DNA of 64,000 bases from Bidens hawaiensis (Eukaryota > Streptophyta > Magnoliopsida > Asterales > Asteraceae), in the NCBI GenBank assembly GCA_021521415.1, contig JAIQDT010009098.1:1-64000 (forward strand), read 5' to 3'. A program made the translations under genes and the position numbers. How positions within the stretch are numbered: position 1 is the stretch's first letter; the number at the start of each line of letters is the position of its first letter. Positions 32,665-44,750 of the stretch are shown piece after piece. A model generated the notes under the pieces. It was not told the DNA's origin and searched no databases. It was given only the letters and a program-made list of their open reading frames with translations.

Positions 32665-33511
32665 TTAACACTGTATATGTATATATAGATGTATTATTAA
32701 ATTCCCAAGATTCGTTGACGTTCGTTTCTCGTTCAATGTAGTTATGTTCATCGTTTACTATTAATAAAATATTCCCGATGTTTGATATTTAATATTTGTT
32801 CGATTAATATCACGTTCGATTTTTTTACAAAATCTCAAGTTCTATCGTTATAACTAGTTAAATTTGATTTGAAGAAAACTAGAAAGTTTAAGGGTGTGAA
32901 ATGTAAAATATATTTAAAATATGTTATTTTAACTAAACCCAGCCCCCCCCCCCCCCCCGGCCGGCCCTCCTTCCCCGTTTTTCCGGCCGCCGGATTCTGA
33001 CGCCGGGAAACATTAAAACCACCGGAAAACGTATGATTTTGACCATTTAAATATTGTAACAACTTTAGTCGACAATTTTAAACCGTAAGCTATATATTAA
33101 TTGCTTTACAACGTCCTAAAGCATTGTTTAATCCCGTAACCATTGCCGGGTATTAATCCGCGATCAAATCATCGACATTAACTCGTTTTTGACCCAATTC
33201 GTAGTATAAAAGGTTGTTCCTGTAAGCCAAAGCACACACCCATCATCAATTAACATAATATAACACGTAGAAGCCGTAACCAAGCTTATCACGATCGGAT
33301 TTCGGCCACCGTCGTTCATCCTTTTTCAGGCATCAATTAAGGTAATAAAACTATGTTTATGAACCATTTTAACTCGTTAATCATAAACCCTAAACTTAAT
33401 CTTTCATACATGGATTAGATTTCACGAATTAAAAAGCTAGGGTTTCTTTGAAGTAGATGATGCTGAATGTTTTTATATAAACAGTCGTTTTCATAGATTC
33501 ACTGAATGTTG
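32665..33511. other. Gene-free DNA with poly-C / GC-rich island
   Basis: A run of 16 or more C at about 32943-32958 leads into a short GC-rich stretch (32959-33030) in AT-rich surroundings. 33200-33350 resembles a 5' UTR or LTR-type sequence (TAAAAGG, pyrimidine-rich), but no open frame follows. Confidence 0.35.
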
Positions 33512-33580
33512 TAGATGGTCCAGTGTTTAGAACTTTGTCTTCTTAAACAGAAGACCCGGGTTTGAAACCCGGGTCAACCA
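33512..33580 (+). other. tRNA-like sequence (possible SINE head)
   Basis: GGTCCAGTGTTTAGAAC resembles an A box and D arm; TCTTC-TTAAACA-GAAGA forms a 5-bp stem with a 7-base anticodon-type loop; CCCGGG-TTTGAAA-CCCGGG forms a perfect T-arm-like hairpin. The acceptor stem is not convincing, so it is a tRNA-derived remnant rather than a tRNA gene. Confidence 0.4.
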
Positions 33581-33665
33581 TTTTTTAACTGTTTTCATTA
33601 ATAAGTTATATATCTTTGAAAATAATAGTAAATATAAGAAATAAAAATCAAGTTTTTAATGAATA

Positions 33666-33726
33666 TATGGCCGAGCTCAACTGGTTAACTTCATGGTCTT
33701 GTAACAAGCAGACCCGGGTCAACCCC
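33666..33726 (+). other. Second tRNA-like sequence, T arm truncated
   Basis: ATGGCCGAGCTCAACTGG is a good A box, followed by a GTCTTGTAACAAGCAGACCCGGGTCAA-like section in which the T loop is missing, compared with the copy at 33512. Two copies within 160 bp suggest a SINE family. Confidence 0.35.
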
Positions 33727-36681
33727 CTTTATTTTTATTAAATGTTTTTAATTAACCTTATATATATATATTAAATCTAATAAATAATTTTAAAATCATA
33801 ATTAACTTATAAAAATCAGTTCAAACTAAATAAAAATTATATAAATTTAGTATATATTATATCTCACCATTTACCCTTAAAAACCGAACTTCCATTCTTG
33901 TAAAATATTAATAAAAATCGTTAATAATCTATATCGTAACGTTTAAAATATTAAAACTCATTTCGTTAACACGTCAAATAAATTTCTAAACTTTTAATTA
34001 TTAATTCAAGAATCTTGAACTTTATAACCTTCACATCGTCACCTATAAAATAATAATATAATATTATCGCATTTCCGTTAACTAAAATAATAATTTAATA
34101 ATCAAGATTGGTAAAGCTTGTATTATAATCTCAAAACCTCAACATAACTTATCAGTATATAACCCCGTTAGATTGTTGATTGAGTCTCGTATTTGTTTAT
34201 CCTAGCTAGTGCGGATCTTTCAAGTCGGCTTTTGTGACGATTTCAGTTCGTTCGCCGTTTACAATCTTTACAATGCGTTTGGTTATCAAATTCAAGTATT
34301 ATGATTTCGATTACAAACTACAATTCACTAGATGGACTTGTGTGTTACTTGATTACTTGCTCGAATTTTACTTGCACGTGGTAGCCTCAATAAGTATGAT
34401 CATACGCTCCCCTTTGCACTCAGGTCCATTGTATCGAGTGGAAAAAAGCCTCGTTATCCGAGTGCGTTGGTTGTTACCAACTGGAAAGCACCTTATTTGT
34501 GTGATTACCCGAGTACGTTGGTTGATACCAACTATAAAGGACTTTACTTGCTCATTTATTACTTGTCCATGAATCGTATGATATTTACGTATTATATCAA
34601 ACTGTGAGAATCTCACTGCTATGTTCATAGCTGACTTTATTTTATACATATGTGATGTGCTAAAAGTAGTTATTAATTTATTAACTAAATAAACACTAAT
34701 CTAGACACTAAGTAATAATTCTAGACTCTTAACTTAACTAAAACTACTAACCGGCAAGTGAACCGGTCGACTCTAGTACAGCTAAGTCCGGATATCGAAC
34801 CCACGAGACTCTATTGATTACGTAAACTAGCTAAATTAGACTCAACTACATACACGACTATTTATTTATATTACTGGGGGTTTTACTAAAAACTAATATT
34901 AAACTAATATTAAATTAACCACTAAGACTTAAAGACGACTTAAATCTAGACTTAATTCAAATGATGACAAACAACCACCTAGGCTAGAATCCCCTAAGTT
35001 TCAGTTATCAATTAACCGGGAGACTATTTAGTTATGGAACTGGGATCGTGAAATAGACGCTTAAGAGAAAACCCGAATATGACCCCTGACCCTTCTCAAG
35101 AGACACCTATGGGTTTCTAATAAGTTTTAACACACATCAGTATTAAAAATCAAGTTTCCTTACGGTTACCTAATTAATTACAAACTAGTTCCTTTATACG
35201 AAATTCTACCTTACAGCGCAGAAATCAAAGGCAGTCTAATATATTCAATTGACTCGATAGACAAAGTTAATCAATCAAACCTAGACAGACTCCTTAACTA
35301 AATCTAGCAATCCTGATCAACAAAGACTTATCAATAACCTAGCACCTTACAGCTATTTAGGTTAACAGCACACTTAGGTTTATTTGATTAAATAATATTA
35401 TTCCTATGATCTTAATGCATATCAATCATAAAATAATCAAGAACACAAAGTAATTGACCTAATAGCGACCTATCATAATGACAAATAATAATCAAGGCAA
35501 CTATGGAATAATAATAATTAATCAAACAATTATAAATATCCATATGCATCAATTTAATATAATTAAACCTTTTAACTAGTTCATAAAAACCATAACGATA
35601 AATAAATCCCAAGTCAAAATCAAACGTCAACAAAGGTTCATCATAAGCCTAGGCAGTCTATAATGTTTAGCCTAGCATCTTAAAATCAAACAAAACAATA
35701 ATAGACGAAATCATGACGAAAATAAATAAAAATGGAAGATTAAAGGCGATAAAACTCATGGTCTTCGTTCTTGGATGATAAGCACTTCGCCGGCTGATTC
35801 CTAGCCTTCAAACCCACCAAATATTGCAATCCTAAGCTCCAGGAAACTCCAAATTTGGCTCTGGTTCGTAGGGTATGATCAGGATTAAGTTTAGGGGTGT
35901 TTAAATAGGTTTCCTGGGCCCAAAACTGATAAAAACCGAAGAAAATACGCGAAACGGGATGCCCAGCGAGCCGCGCGGCGGGATTTGGCCTCCCGGTCGC
36001 GCGGCGCTCCGGATAAGGGGGCTGACCGGTCCGGTTTGTTTCCTGATGCGGTCTGGTTCAATTCTGATGCTCCGATTCACCGGTTTAGCTTGTTTTAGCT
36101 CTTTTTTCGCCCTTTTTAACCATGAACAAATCTTGAAACCTACATTATTCAAATATGTTAGTAATATACAAATTTTAATAAAAACCAAATGGAAACTAAT
36201 AAAATATTATATTAAATATACAAGGGATTTATATATATTTAGCATTATATCAATATGTTATAGGTGTAAAGATACGAAGATGAAAATTAGAAGAACATAG
36301 CATGCCTATAAGATATTCAAAGAACAACTTATCATTTGTTTATTTGTTTGTTACAACTTGTATTATTTGATAAACTTGTGTTACATGAAGATTTAAATGA
36401 AATAATGTTATTATGGTTACCTAATAGTGTCACGTGTGTTTGAGCAATCTGTACGTCATACTCAGGCGTTTCTGCTTTAGCCGGGGTGTTACCGTTCAGT
36501 CAAAATCAGACAGGTTTTTTGTGCACGAGATACCCGGGTAAACAATGGCAATTACCGTCGCTACCAAAGACGAGCGAGCCGCTGGCAACGTGCAGTCGCA
36601 TTCTCACAATCATCAATCCAAACCAAATGGTTAAAAGTCAGTAACAAATGATAATATAACGTGCTGCTAGAGAATTTCACC
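33727..36681. other. Gene-free, repeat-derived DNA
   Basis: No gene recognised. 34450-34560 holds a diverged ~52-bp direct repeat around CGAGT(G/A)CGTTGGTTG. 34640-35760 is AT-rich with CTAGACTTAAC-type words, and 35930-36040 is unusually GC-rich (GCCGCGCGGCGGG ... CGCGCGGCGCTCC), possibly the edge of an unidentified LTR-type element on the minus strand. Frames of about 95-113 codons here lack motifs. Confidence 0.35.
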
Positions 36682-37680
36682 GGTGAGTATGTCTACTCGG
36701 GTAGGGTTTTTCTAATACCTGGTATGGAACCGGGTTCGGGTACGACCGAGTATTGGTCAAACTCAGGTTGGGTTAGGTCCGGGTATTGACTCTCCAACCT
36801 GTGTACCGGGTTCAGTTCGGGTAAGAACCAGGTATCTGAATATTCTATTTTCGGGTATTGAAAAAAGTCAAAAGCCATATTTTTGGGGTTTTATTTTGGT
36901 AGTTTTGAAGTATAGATTGGGTTTTTAACGGGCTACACCTTTTTTTTGGTATTTTTCAGTATTACCAAGCAAGGTTGCAAAAGTCGTTAAGCGAACCCTA
37001 GGCTGGGGAGTTGGGTGTACTCGGATTACTTGGAGAGTACTCGGACGTGGTAAATATAAAGAAAATTAATTTTTGGATATTATATACATGTCAAACATCA
37101 TACATTTACAAATATTTATAACAAAATATGTGAATATCAATATAAATAAGAGAAATGTATTCTTAAATAATAAATTATTCTAAAAACTGCTAATCATCAA
37201 TTAAGAGAATGATATTTGTTTTTTAATATTATATAAATACGAATAATGTTCTATTTTTTTCTAAGTCAAAATTAGCCCAAGTTCACCATTAGATGTGATT
37301 CTGGCTGAGGTTGACCAACTTTGATTGATTCTTAGTAACTACGCGGAGTTACAGAAACTCGTCTTGGTGACATACTTTGTAGTGAATACTCGAAGAGTAC
37401 CCTTGTAAACCTAATTTTACAACGTTGTTACCGAGTATAAATCGGGTTCGGTTCCGGTTTTCTAGATACAGATTTTGGTACTGAAATGCATACTCTATCT
37501 GTATCCTACGGGTACCGTCGGGTACAGGTTTAGGTATTAAAAACTCAATTTTGGGTTTTTTTCGGGTTCAGTTCAGGTACAGGTTTTTTGTGCACCTTTA
37601 TACTCGGGTAAACCAATGGCAATCCTATTCTAGAGAAAGCCCGTTGCGTAAGGCCCACTACGCTGGGACGATCCAATATT
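36682..37680. repeat. Repeat copy B, related to 30824-31349 and split by a MITE
   Basis: Begins GGTGAGTATGTCTAC and ends CGCTGGGACGATCCAATAT like copy A, with the shared order of GGGTA-rich words and of the distal TATACTCGGGTAAACCAATG segment. It is longer than copy A because of a 458-bp insertion (36970-37427). Confidence 0.75.
36970..37427. mobile_element. hAT-type MITE, 458 bp, with empty-site paralogue
   Basis: Ends CAAGGTTGCAAAA (36970) and TTTTACAACGTTG (to 37427) are inverted copies with two differences. Target duplication TTACCAAG (36962-36969) and TTACCGAG (37428-37435) is 8 bp with one change. Copy A at about 31119 has a single TTACCG at this point, i.e. the empty site. No coding capacity. 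Confidence 0.8.
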
Positions 37681-39979
37681 TAGAACAAATTTTTGTATAA
37701 GTTAAGTTGTAACACAATAATATAATATGGGGACTTAATTATCAAGCTTAGAAGAGACACTTTTGTTATTAAAACTTTAATAGGTGAGTTCATGTTTTCC
37801 CTTTTTTTTAATTTTAAAACTTTTTGGGGAATTTAGAATACATACTCCTAAATGTTTTTATAAATTGTTTTGCTTGTATTATTAACCAAGACCAATTTAG
37901 CTGCCATAAACAATCCTCGACTTTGTAGCACAATCATTTACTCCAATAGGAGCCACGCAATATATGGGTAGTACTATATAGGGAAGACCCCCACACTCAA
38001 TGGGACAACCACCCGTTGAATGATAAAATATATATCTTGTGACATATATACGCGTTGTTTTGTAACTTATGTTGGTAGACATAAGTAAAATTAACACATA
38101 ACAATAAGGGGTATGGGTAAGAGGTTTATTATTTTGATGTTCACGGGTCGTAGACACAAGTTTGATTGTGAACTTGTTTAATATGCAACATACTCGTTTT
38201 ATTTGTGTCATGTGTCTTAAACTTCTGTCCTCACCAACATATTGTTGACATATTTTGAGCATGTATTTTCATATATTAATCGGAAGTGATGCACTTAGGC
38301 ACGATGCAATACGAAGTTACAACTAAAATTGAAGCTAGAAGAATAAATAGGCTAGATTTATGGATAATCCATTTGTTGTAAACTTTGTATTTCCTTTTCT
38401 GTTTGTTGTATTTGGGATCAAGACACTTAGTATTGTAATAATTTTAATATTTTCTGTTGCGTTTGGTTGATACTGGTCGCCACAACTAATCCCCTTAGTC
38501 GGGTTGTGACATATTTTAAGGTATCAATTGAACAGGTTGAAATCTCGTGTCTCTTGTTCAATGATGTTCTATTTTTTTGTTAATCTTATGTTAAATTCTT
38601 TGAAATCATGTGCTATTTTCAAAATTTAGGAGGTACTTGATTGAGTCAATATTTGTTGCATGTTTGTTCTAATTATGACAAGTGGTGAAATGGCCGGGTT
38701 GAGACGGTTTGGTAACAAATCAAAATGGGTAATTTTGTGGTAGTTTCAAATGTAACTAGTTGAAATAAAATACCTTTAATTTTTATGATAATTTGTGAGT
38801 TAAATCTGGTTACAGAAGATAAATCATTACAATAATAGTTTGTTTTGAGTAGAACAATTAAGTTGTATGCGGTTTTTTTTTCATGTTTCTTTTAGCTAGT
38901 GTTTGTTTATTAGTTTGAAACATGGTTTGAATTTTGGTTGTAAATTTCTAACATGTTTGAACAATGTTTTGTGTCGAACTCGTGAACACATTTAGTTAAG
39001 AGGGTTGAGCTTGTGTCAAGCTTGAGCCATTTTGTTGGAATACATATTAAGGTTAACCGTAGCTCATTAACGTAGAATGCTAAGTTTCTTAGATATTTGA
39101 AATTATGCGCATGTAACAATTTGTTATAGCTATCATCTTCATAAACATCTCTTTTTACTTTCAAATGTCATCAGAGCATCACAAGTCTTTTAATCACGTT
39201 ATGTATCAACTCCGACAATCACCTTCCACTAATGTGTATCGATTTTTGACACTTCAGGTTTTCAAATCAGTTTCTCATTGACTATCGCAACATTTCCTCT
39301 ATATTAATCATCAAAAAGTTGGTCTTTAACATAAACACTATTTGTTTTGCTTTGGTTTCCACCAGTAACAATTCAACTAAGTGCGTATTTTGTTTTGCTT
39401 TCCACCAATCATAATTCAATTACTTGGGAATCAAGTAAGTTGGGTATTTTGTTTTACTTTCCATCAATCATTATGCAGTTAAGTGGGCCACCAGTTACCT
39501 ATTAATTTCACATTTAAGAAAACGAGTCACAAGCTAACTCATGATTCAACTAATTAGTTCATGAGTTTTGTTTGAAAATTATTAAATCATTAACAAAATT
39601 ATATTTTGATTTCATACTTGATTTTAGAAATGGCGAGTTACGATGTTTTGTTGAGGTTGGTTATGGATTATCATTGTTTTTTAACCTAGTTAATATATAC
39701 AATTACAGGCCACCGCAACATGCAGGTCCTCAATATTGATTACTCACATAAATAAACAAAACCACACCAAACCAACCGCTGCCAAGGCCGTCGTCGCCAC
39801 CGCCATTATCCGAGTCGTAACTGCTTTATTTTCCAACCTAAGGGTTTTCCGCCAAGTGAGATCACAATGTCAACCACATTGTATCCTCGTTATATTCCAA
39901 TCTAAAACAGCTTGTCGCCCTTTACCACCATGGTTTGCTAGATTCTAAGATAATACTAGTGAAACAAAAAACTTCGAGT
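37681..39979. other. Gene-free AT-rich DNA
   Basis: No gene recognised on either strand; frames up to 121 codons lack motifs. A GTTTTGCTTT(GG)TTTCCACCA word is repeated three times at 39345-39470. Confidence 0.4.
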
Positions 39980-40161
39980 AAAGTGCCAAAATCGTCCCTA
40001 AGGTTTGGTCAGTTCTGCGACTTTCGTCCAAAAAACTTATTTTTTGCAACTAAACCATTGAGGTTTCCTATTTCTTGCCAGTTACGTCCAAAGCATTAAC
40101 TCCATCTATTTTCATAGTTAAGTCAGGGGCATTTATGTCTTTTTACTATTTTGTTTATTTG

Positions 40162-40199
<38 letters not shown>

Positions 40200-41196
40200 T
40201 ACTATGATTTAAATTCTAAACAAACTAAAAAGGCAATAAACAAATATAAATGAAAATCCATCAATCACTCTCTCTCATTTTGATCCCCTCTGCATTACTC
40301 CACCACCATCATCTCCCGGTCTTCCACCATCTTCACCCTCAAACCTTTGAAACATGATCAATAAACCAAACCAGAAACCCACATCACCACAGCAGCCGCC
40401 TAAAACCCCATCACCGCAGTTGCCTACAACTGCCATCACGTGATTCCGACACAAATGCTCACCACCATGATCGATTAAACCACCTGAGTCTCATTATCGT
40501 GTTAAAGAGAGAGGCGTAAAGTGGTGGGGGTGCAAAATCGGCGCAGCTTGTTGCCCGTTTGCCTGCCACTTTATTGTAATCGTTTTATAGTAAATTATAT
40601 AAAAAGTTTGTTATATTTAACTACCACCGTCACGATTTGGATTTGGATTTTGATTTCGGGTATTGGATTTGACGAAAATTGTGTTGGGGAACCAGAATTG
40701 ATGGTTGGGGGGTAGTAAGATCGGCAGGCGGCTCCGACGGTGGTGGCCGGAGTTGGCGGTTGTTGTTTACCCCAATCTTTGGTTCTGGATTAATTGAAGT
40801 TAATGGCACGAAATTGGAGTTTGAAAACAAGTGAGTCTTGTTCGTTTAGCGGTTACGAGTTGGTCTGGAACATTAATTTGGTTGTCTCGTTTTGCTTTGG
40901 AGTTAGCCGGAGACGTGGCCGGACTAGGCACAGGAAGAACGAGACTGGAAGGAGACGCAGAGTGAAATGAATTTTAACTACATTGAATTATTATAATTTA
41001 ACCCTCTTAACTTTTATTTCAAATTAATCTCAACTTTCCATAATTGCCCCTGTATTTAACCATGAAAATAGATGGAGTTAATGATTTGGACGTAAATGGC
41101 AAGAAATGGGAAACCTCAATGGTTCAGTTGCAACAAATAAGTTTTTTGGACGAAAGTCGCAGGACTGACCAAACCTCAGGGACGACTCAAAAACTT
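39980..41196. mobile_element. Non-autonomous Mutator-type element with ~158-bp TIRs
   Basis: 39980-40138 and 41039-41196 are inverted copies (CGTCCCTAAGGTTTGGTCAG against the reverse complement of CTGACCAAACCTCAGGGACG), diverged at a modest number of sites. The interior has an (ATT)n microsatellite (about 40165-40200) and a GC-richer, proline-codon-like region (40300-40760), which could be captured host sequence (Pack-MULE), but no frame longer than 70 codons. The 9-bp target duplication is not clear. Confidence 0.7.
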
Positions 41197-41785
41197 TTTT
41201 CAAGCATATATACTCATTCATGATAAATATTATCTTGTTCATGTAACTATTATCGATCATACTAGCAATCCATCTCAGCCTCTCATTATCATCAGAGTAC
41301 ATTCTATCTATCGCCGCTGTAAAACTGACAAGGTCTACCAATTATCTATCACGATCTGAATGTGGTTCAAAGGGCAAGGCCAAATTGATCATGTGGCATG
41401 GGCAAGGCCAAATTATTTTACGACACTTAACTTATATTAAAAACATCATAAGATATATTTTACATTTTCGTTTTTTTTAATAAATTCTGAGTTATGATTT
41501 TTTTATTAACTTTTCACTTTTTTAAGGTTTTTTTTATTTTTGCTACAAATTTTTCTCATAATTCTCATTTTTGTCCATTTTTATAGAATAACTTGACACT
41601 TATTTCAATTTGATAAGTTTTCTTCCAATTTGTAATATCTAATAATAATTTTTTTATGAATATATCAAATTATTCCCGTAAGATTTATTTGTAGTTTTGT
41701 ACTTCTGTACACTAGCGGCGGCGACTTACGTTAAGAGTTCCGTGTATAATTGTTTCGGGCTGCAAACAAAATAAAAGAATTTAAA
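41197..41785. other. AT-rich DNA, no gene seen
   Basis: No gene. Contains poly-T runs and, at 41710-41760, a short GC-richer CGGCGGCGACTTACG stretch. Confidence 0.4.
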
Positions 41786-43200
41786 TCTACCTATTCTAAT
41801 AAAGTAAAATAAATGTGGATACTTGTCATGTTTTGGTTAATTCTGATAATATTTCCCCTCCAAAACTAATACCCTAATATATGTAATAAATCAATAATTA
41901 TTTACTTTCCTTTTACACTATATTTATATAATATCTATATATTTTTATAAATATAAATATTAACATATTAGTTTACTATATATTTCAAAATAATTGGCGA
42001 ATTCCAAAAATCAACAACAAATCATGTTTCTCAAATGAAAATTGTTTCAGGTTTTTTTTTAAACTTAAATTTGATTTTATGGGTCAAAAGTTGGTAAATA
42101 TATTGTTTGGTATAAGTTAATTACATTTATGTCAAAATTTGTTACGGATCAAAAATAAAAATTTTGATTATTTTTAAAAGTTTAAAAATGCAAAATAGAT
42201 TTATCGTCAAATTTGTTATGGGTTCAAAGTATTGACTTTAAAATGTTAAGAGTATGAAAGTTAGAATTTTAAACATGATTCAGGTTTCAAATTTATTTGT
42301 AATGTCATTTTTTGAAATAATTATAAGGCTCGAGATTTGGAAAATTGACTATTTTTCTCTCAACTATTAAAATTCAAGAAAAGATTGTGAACACTTTCGA
42401 CATACCACCCGAAACCTATCAATGCTTCTAACTTTTATCAAATTTGAAATATTTATGTCAACATTAATTTTTTCTCTCAACTATTAAAATTCAAGAAAAT
42501 ATTGCGAACACTTTCGACATACCACCCGAAACCTATCAATGTTTCTAACTTTTATCAAATTTGAAATATTTATGTCAACATTAAGTTTTCTTTAATGGTG
42601 ATCAGAACGTTGTATGGGAAGTATGTCATGTAAAACTATGCTCAAATGAAACAAAATATTCACAAATTGAATGGGTTAACATGTTATTTTTTATGTTATT
42701 ATGACAAAGTCGAGAATCCCTCTGAAACTTATCAAAATCTTTTTCATGGTGTAACTCAGAAAAACACAGTTCTTAAAGAACATTTATCGTTACAATTTAA
42801 TGTTCTATTTTCCTTTGATGGGTGGTAAATTGATAAATATATCAATAAAGGTACGCTCATTTGGTATTTAGGCCGAGTGGTTAGAACTACTATCGTATGA
42901 GAAGTTTTATTTCCAAAATTGGTTTATAACCATAATTCTTTCAATTATACATATATGACACCGAGAATGAATTTTACAATAGAAAGAACCATTCTCGCAC
43001 ACGTTTTTGCACATCCATTTTTTTTATTAAGTTAATTTAAAAAATTTATTTTGTGATATAAATAAAATCAATTTATTTACACATAATATAGATACAAGTA
43101 TATATGTAATACATTTTTTTATATACGCGATGTAATTATTTGTTTTACTTGTAACTTTATAATTAAAATATCCCGTTTATGACACGGGCTCTAAATCTAG
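41786..43200 (+). mobile_element. Non-autonomous Helitron, 1415 bp, both termini present
   Basis: Starts TCTACCTATTCTAATAAAGT at 41786, a typical plant Helitron 5' end, preceded by A. Ends CTAG at 43197-43200 followed by T, so the insertion is between A and T with no target duplication. A hairpin CCCGT...ACGGG (43172-43176/43184-43188) lies 8 bases before the CTAG. The interior has no Rep/helicase frame and a two-unit 117-bp tandem duplication. Confidence 0.82.
42352..42584. repeat. Two-copy 117-bp tandem duplication inside the Helitron
   Basis: TCTCTCAACTATTAAAATTC begins each unit (about 42356 and 42473), and both contain ACTTTCGACATACCACCCG. The units differ at only a few positions. Confidence 0.8.
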
Positions 43201-43415
43201 TTTAAATAATAATATAGAATATTGTTCAATTGTATTAGCGGGGAGATGAATAGCTACAGAAAATTGAGAAGCTTATAAGTACGATTATGGGTTTATAACT
43301 TCATATAAACCACCATATAACATAATTACCCAATTAAGTCTCCATATATATTTTACATGGTTTAATGCCAGAGATGTAATGACCAATGCAATTTGGAGGT
43401 ACGAAACTAAGAAAA
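43201..43415. other. AT-rich spacer
   Basis: Nothing recognised. Confidence 0.4.
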
Positions 43416-43750
43416 TTTGTTTGTAATTTTAGTGTTATCAACGTATATTTTAGCATATTGGATTAAGTTGTCAATCGAGAAAATAACGTTAATGAGTAAT
43501 CGGGTTAGGTGACACGGAGGTGCGAACTCAATTTAATTATAATTTTCTTGGGCTTATTATTGGATTTTGTACTTGGGTTTGAGTATTAATATTATCAAAT
43601 CCAATAATAAAGCCCAAATACGATTAGAATTAAATCGAGTCCGCACTTCCAAGTCACCAAACTCGTTTAATCTTTAATGTTATTTTCTCGATCGACAACT
43701 TAATCCAATATGCTAAAATATATGTTGATAACACTAAAATTACTAACAAA
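43416..43750. repeat. Long inverted repeat (foldback), arms ~155 bp, loop ~26 nt
   Basis: The left arm (about 43416-43567, starting TTTGTTTGTAATTTTAGTG) is matched by the reverse complement of about 43594-43750 at roughly 85-90% by eye. The loop is GTACTTGGGTTTGAG-type sequence. A transcript would form one long hairpin, as in foldback MITEs and young inverted-repeat small-RNA loci. No protein is encoded. Confidence 0.85.
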
Positions 43751-44275
43751 ACTCACATTGATCGCATGTCCACAACCGTTCATCCGCCTCATGTTATTAA
43801 TTTAAATAGATAAACAAGTTTACGGATGGTAAATGAATTCAAAGCTAATAGAAACATGATATTCAAAATATTTCGGATGTGTGTATTCAACTAATTGATT
43901 GTTTATGAGATTAATTTTGAAAAAATTGCTTGTTTTAGGGGGGAAACCGTATTAGGTGATAACCCATTAACCATGATGGTTGTCTAAATCTCACCTGATG
44001 AAATTATTTGTAGTATTTGTATTATTTTGTATTTAATAGTTCGTTAGATCTCCCGAGTTATCTCATTAACTTTGTGTATATTAGGAGATTATTATGTGAA
44101 TAACAGACCATCCAGTTTTCTATTCTCTCACAGATGGTTGTCTAAATCCGTTTATCATATTGGCATTGATAATATTGTATAATTTTAAAAAATACAAAAT
44201 ACAATATGTTATTAACATAAAGTTATTTTAACTTGTGGGATTCCCTTGCGCTTCGCGGCGGATCATTTAGATGGT
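43751..44275. other. AT-rich spacer, no gene
   Basis: No gene. A GC-rich CTTGCGCTTCGCGGCGGATC word at 44245-44264 may be a decayed Helitron hairpin. Confidence 0.35.
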
Positions 44276-44618
44276 CAATGGTGGAGGATACTTAGGGCCA
44301 GGGGAGGCCCTGGCCCCCGCTGTTTTTTTACGTAGTAGTGTAAATTTATCCGATTTCGTTCGAAAATTTTTATACGTAATGTAAATTTAGCTGTTTTCGG
44401 CTGAAATTTTTTATACGTATTGTAAAACTTATTCTTTTTGGGCCAGAATTTTTTATACGTGGTGTAAAATTTAGCCGTTTTCGGCCGAAATTTTTTATTC
44501 GTAGTGTAAATTTAGCCGTTTACGACCGAAAATTTGAGCACGGTCCCTTTCGTTTGTGAAATTTTGTATACATTTTGAGTCCGGCCCCTCTGATATCTTA
44601 GTCCAAGCTTCGCCACTG
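44276..44618. mobile_element. hAT-type non-autonomous element, 343 bp, perfect 8-bp duplication
   Basis: Right end GCTTCGCCACTG (44607-44618); left end CAATGGTGGAGG (44276) is a decayed inverted copy of CAGTGGCGAAGC. The target duplication TAGATGGT is perfect (44268-44275 and 44619-44626). The interior is a tandem of GTAAATTTAGCCGTTTTCGGCCGAAA-like ~60-bp units. Confidence 0.82.
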
Positions 44619-44750
44619 TAGATGGTACTGATCTGGTTCGTCACAACATTGCTACCAACATTGCTACCAAAAGAGAAAAATACTAAAAACTAAAAAGTAA
44701 AATCACAAAAAATAACTGTCATTTCAAAAGAAAAATAAGGTTTCAACTAA

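Noticed and set aside
33512..33580. Functional tRNA gene
   Set aside because: The acceptor stem does not pair and the anticodon would be AAA with atypical flanks; a tRNA-derived repeat is more likely.
35959..36300. 113-codon frame over the GC-rich patch at 35930-36040
   Set aside because: The opposite strand is open too and no family is recognised; GC content alone explains the open frames.
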